NCBI RefSeq assembly: GCF_029433445.1 | Contig: NZ_JAQTIC010000007.1 | Location: 28,360-92,359 of the forward strand | DNA length: 64,000 nucleotides | Direction: 5' to 3' | From: Lactobacillus sp. ESL0701 | GTDB taxonomy: Bacteria > Bacillota > Bacilli > Lactobacillales > Lactobacillaceae | Shown here: positions 62,149-64,000 of the stretch, piece by piece | Layout of the letters: every line of letters starts with the position of its first letter | Numbering within the stretch: the stretch's first letter is position 1 | Notes under the pieces: model-generated | Told to the model about the DNA's origin: nothing | Seen by the model: the letters and a program-made list of their open reading frames with translations, nothing else | Databases searched by the model: none | Position numbers and translations under genes: made by a program

Positions 62149-62847
62149 ATGCAAGTAGGAAAGAGAATCTTTTTAAAACGTAAATTGCCAGATGAAAAAA
62201 TTGTAAAGGGCTTTTCGACTATTCCGACCACTAATGTTGCTGATTGCATGGCTAGAACTCAATCAATGCACCAACGGATTAAGTTAATGTCTAATCCTAA
62301 AAAGGAATTATGTGGGCCTGCATTCACTGTTAGCAGTAGATCAGGTGATAATCTAGCCAGCTATGCTGCACTAAAGTATTGTCATGAAGGGGATGTCATT
62401 GTTATCAGTTGTGAAAGTGATGACTCACGTGCAATGATCGGTGAAGTAATGATGACTTGGCTACGTGATCAACGTCATGTTGCTGGTGTTGTCATTGATG
62501 GACCGATTCGTGATATTGATGCACTAGCTGATTGGGACTTGCCAATTTATGCAACTGGAACTACCCCAGCAGGACCGTACACAGAGGGACCTGGTGAAGT
62601 TAATGTTCCAGTTGCATGTGGCAATGTAACTGTTAATCCTGGGGATATTATCCTAGGAGATAAAGATGGAGTTATTTCAATTCCATGTTCTGAAGCAGCT
62701 GATCTGTTGCCTCAAGCCCAAAAGTACAATATAGAAGATGATGCTAAGGCAGCAGCTTTTAGAGATGGTACTAAGGACATTGCTTGGGTGGATAAGGCAC
62801 TTGAAGACAGAGGCTTTACTGTTATTGATGATGTTTATCGTTCTTAA
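62149..62847 (+). CDS. RraA-family protein (candidate oxaloacetate decarboxylase/HMG aldolase)
   Basis: A 232-residue protein of the RraA fold. The HMG/CHA aldolase active-site signature is present: Gly98 (IGEVMM), then Arg121-Asp122 in GPIRDIDAL with Asp124 as the second metal-side acid. Class II HMG aldolases of this family also decarboxylate oxaloacetate, which is what citrate lyase produces, and the gene leads the citD-citE operon, so I infer that role; regulation of RNase E (as for E. coli RraA, which lacks aldolase residues) is unlikely. ATG 62149 has GAAAGGGG eight bases upstream; the in-frame GTG at 62131 is in the RBS. Confidence 0.85.
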   Translation: MQVGKRIFLKRKLPDEKIVKGFSTIPTTNVADCMARTQSMHQRIKLMSNPKKELCGPAFTVSSRSGDNLASYAALKYCHEGDVIVISCESDDSRAMIGEVMMTWLRDQRHVAGVVIDGPIRDIDALADWDLPIYATGTTPAGPYTEGPGEVNVPVACGNVTVNPGDIILGDKDGVISIPCSEAADLLPQAQKYNIEDDAKAAAFRDGTKDIAWVDKALEDRGFTVIDDVYRS

Positions 62848-62873
62848 ATTTTTTAGAAAAGGAATGAATATTA

Positions 62874-63170
62874 ATGGAAATTAAGACAATCGGCGTTGCC
62901 GGAACTCTTGAATCTTCTGATATTCAAGTTATGGTTATGCCTAATACTGATGGCATTGAAATCGATTTGAATTCAGAAGTAATCAAGGCATATGGCGATC
63001 AAATTAAAAAGGTAATCACAGATACCTTGAACAACTTTGGCATTAACGATGCCAAAGTCAAAGCAACTGATAAGGGTGCACTTGACTGTGTTATTGCTGC
63101 ACGTACTTTAGCAGCAGCACAAAGAGCAACTGAAACTACTGATAAACCGGAATTGGAGGTATTGCAATAA
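62874..63170 (+). CDS. citD: citrate lyase acyl carrier protein (gamma subunit)
   Basis: A 98-residue acyl carrier subunit. Ser14 in GTLESSD is the attachment site of triphosphoribosyl-dephospho-CoA, the same cofactor used by MdcC. It is followed directly by citE. citC (ligase), usually just upstream of citD, is replaced here by the RraA-like gene. AAAGGAATG precedes the ATG. Confidence 0.95.
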   Translation: MEIKTIGVAGTLESSDIQVMVMPNTDGIEIDLNSEVIKAYGDQIKKVITDTLNNFGINDAKVKATDKGALDCVIAARTLAAAQRATETTDKPELEVLQ

Positions 63171-64000
63171 ATGACTTACGTAAAGAATCGTTTACGTCGG
63201 ACGATGATGTTTGTACCTGGCAATAACCCAGCAATGCTTAAGGATGCTGGGATTTACGGTGCCGACTCAATTATGCTTGACTTGGAAGATGCAGTTTCTT
63301 TAACTGAAAAAGATGCTGCTAGAATGCTTGTTTATAACGCAATTAAGCACATTGATTTTGGCGGTGCGGAAATTGTTGTGCGAATTAATGGTCAAGATAC
63401 ACCATTTTACGACGAAGACGTTAAAGCAATGGTTAAAGCCGGCGTTGATGTTATCCGTTTGCCAAAGACAGAATCAGCTGAAATGATCCAAAAGTTAGTT
63501 AAGGATATGGAAAAAGCTGAAGAAGAATATGGAGTTGAAAAAGGTTCAATTGGTGTTATGGCAGCGATTGAAAGCGCCAAAGGTGTTCTTAATGCTCCAG
63601 AAATTGCGCAAGCAGATCCATTAATGATGGGCTTGGCTATGTCTGGGGAGGACTATACTGCTGACATGCATACTAAGCGTTATCCAGACGGCCGCGAATT
63701 AGAGTTTGCTCGTAATTTGATTTTACAAAGTGCTCGTAGTGCCGAGGTTTATGCTTTTGATACTGTTTTCTCAAATATTAATGATACTGAAGGCTTCAAT
63801 CGTGAGACTTTGTATATTCACGAATTAGGTTATGACGGAAAGTCAGTTATTAATCCTCGTCAAGTACCAATGGTTAATGCTATTTTCGATCCAACACAAG
63901 CTGAAATAGAAGAAGCTAAGGCTGTTCAGAATGCGATTAAAGAAGCTAAAGCCAAAGGTTCAGGTGTTATTTCAATGAACGGTAAAATGGTTGATAAACC
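63171..64000 (+). CDS. citE: citrate lyase beta subunit, partial (runs off the window)
   Basis: CitE splits citryl-ACP to oxaloacetate and acetyl-ACP. The first 276 codons are in the window. The start RRTMMFVPGNNPAML, the metal/substrate segment SIMLDLEDAVS, the RING and RLPKTES motifs, and GLAMSGEDYTADM are typical; the HpcH/HpaI TIM barrel is nearly complete. RBS TTGGAGG lies in citD. citF, citX and citG would be expected beyond the window edge. Confidence 0.96.
   Translation, partial: MTYVKNRLRRTMMFVPGNNPAMLKDAGIYGADSIMLDLEDAVSLTEKDAARMLVYNAIKHIDFGGAEIVVRINGQDTPFYDEDVKAMVKAGVDVIRLPKTESAEMIQKLVKDMEKAEEEYGVEKGSIGVMAAIESAKGVLNAPEIAQADPLMMGLAMSGEDYTADMHTKRYPDGRELEFARNLILQSARSAEVYAFDTVFSNINDTEGFNRETLYIHELGYDGKSVINPRQVPMVNAIFDPTQAEIEEAKAVQNAIKEAKAKGSGVISMNGKMVDK

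Overview
The window is low-GC Gram-positive chromosomal DNA, most likely from Lactobacillus sensu stricto. Pointers are an intact pyrC-carA-carB block, PepX, an acidophilus-type S-layer (SLAP) cell-wall anchor on a YSIRK-secreted giant protein, strong AGGAGG ribosome binding sites, an L21 leader, and citrate lyase and malonate decarboxylase genes. The species cannot be fixed from sequence alone.

Layout. 1-5.1 kb: end of a pyrimidine operon (partial pyrC, carA, carB). 5.1-8 kb: pepX and an ArsC/Spx-like protein on the minus strand. 8.1-17.2 kb: an accessory island with type I restriction-modification genes hsdR-hsdM-hsdS, a tyrosine recombinase and a second, promoterless hsdS cassette facing the first. 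Inverted repeats of 107 bp and 15 bp join the two hsdS copies, so this is very probably a phase-variable (invertible) specificity locus. It also holds a decayed DinJ/YafQ toxin-antitoxin pair and another decayed small gene. 17.2-23 kb: a candidate small RNA, a D-2-hydroxyacid dehydrogenase, then a membrane-anchored LuxR-type regulator, an MFS transporter and an amidohydrolase, with a shared pseudo-palindrome before both the regulator and the transporter. 23-31.5 kb: an OppA lipoprotein, a malonate decarboxylase operon (mdcH-A-C-DE-G, with D and E fused), and a PTS IIC-like membrane protein controlled by a leader peptide and attenuator. 31.7-34.2 kb: serine hydrolase, SAP-domain protein, small membrane protein, tRNA-Arg(UCU).

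34.7-47.6 kb is one 4300-codon gene for a giant secreted surface protein: YSIRK signal, beta-rich head, about 3000 residues of helical repeats, four SLAP modules. 47.7-60.7 kb is core genome: DUF2325 and YitT proteins, rplU-rpmA with the L21 leader, an M24 peptidase, and the conserved cluster efp-yqhY-nusB-folD-xseA-xseB-fps-tlyA-recN, followed by GNAT and ASCH genes. 60.7-64 kb: an AEC-family transporter divergent from an RraA-like gene, citD and the start of citE.

Two acid-metabolism systems in the window (malonate decarboxylase and citrate lyase) need the same triphosphoribosyl-dephospho-CoA prosthetic group. The malonate operon has its own transferase (mdcG) but no visible synthase, so it may borrow CitG from the citrate cluster. 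The RraA-like protein next to citrate lyase is a candidate oxaloacetate decarboxylase.
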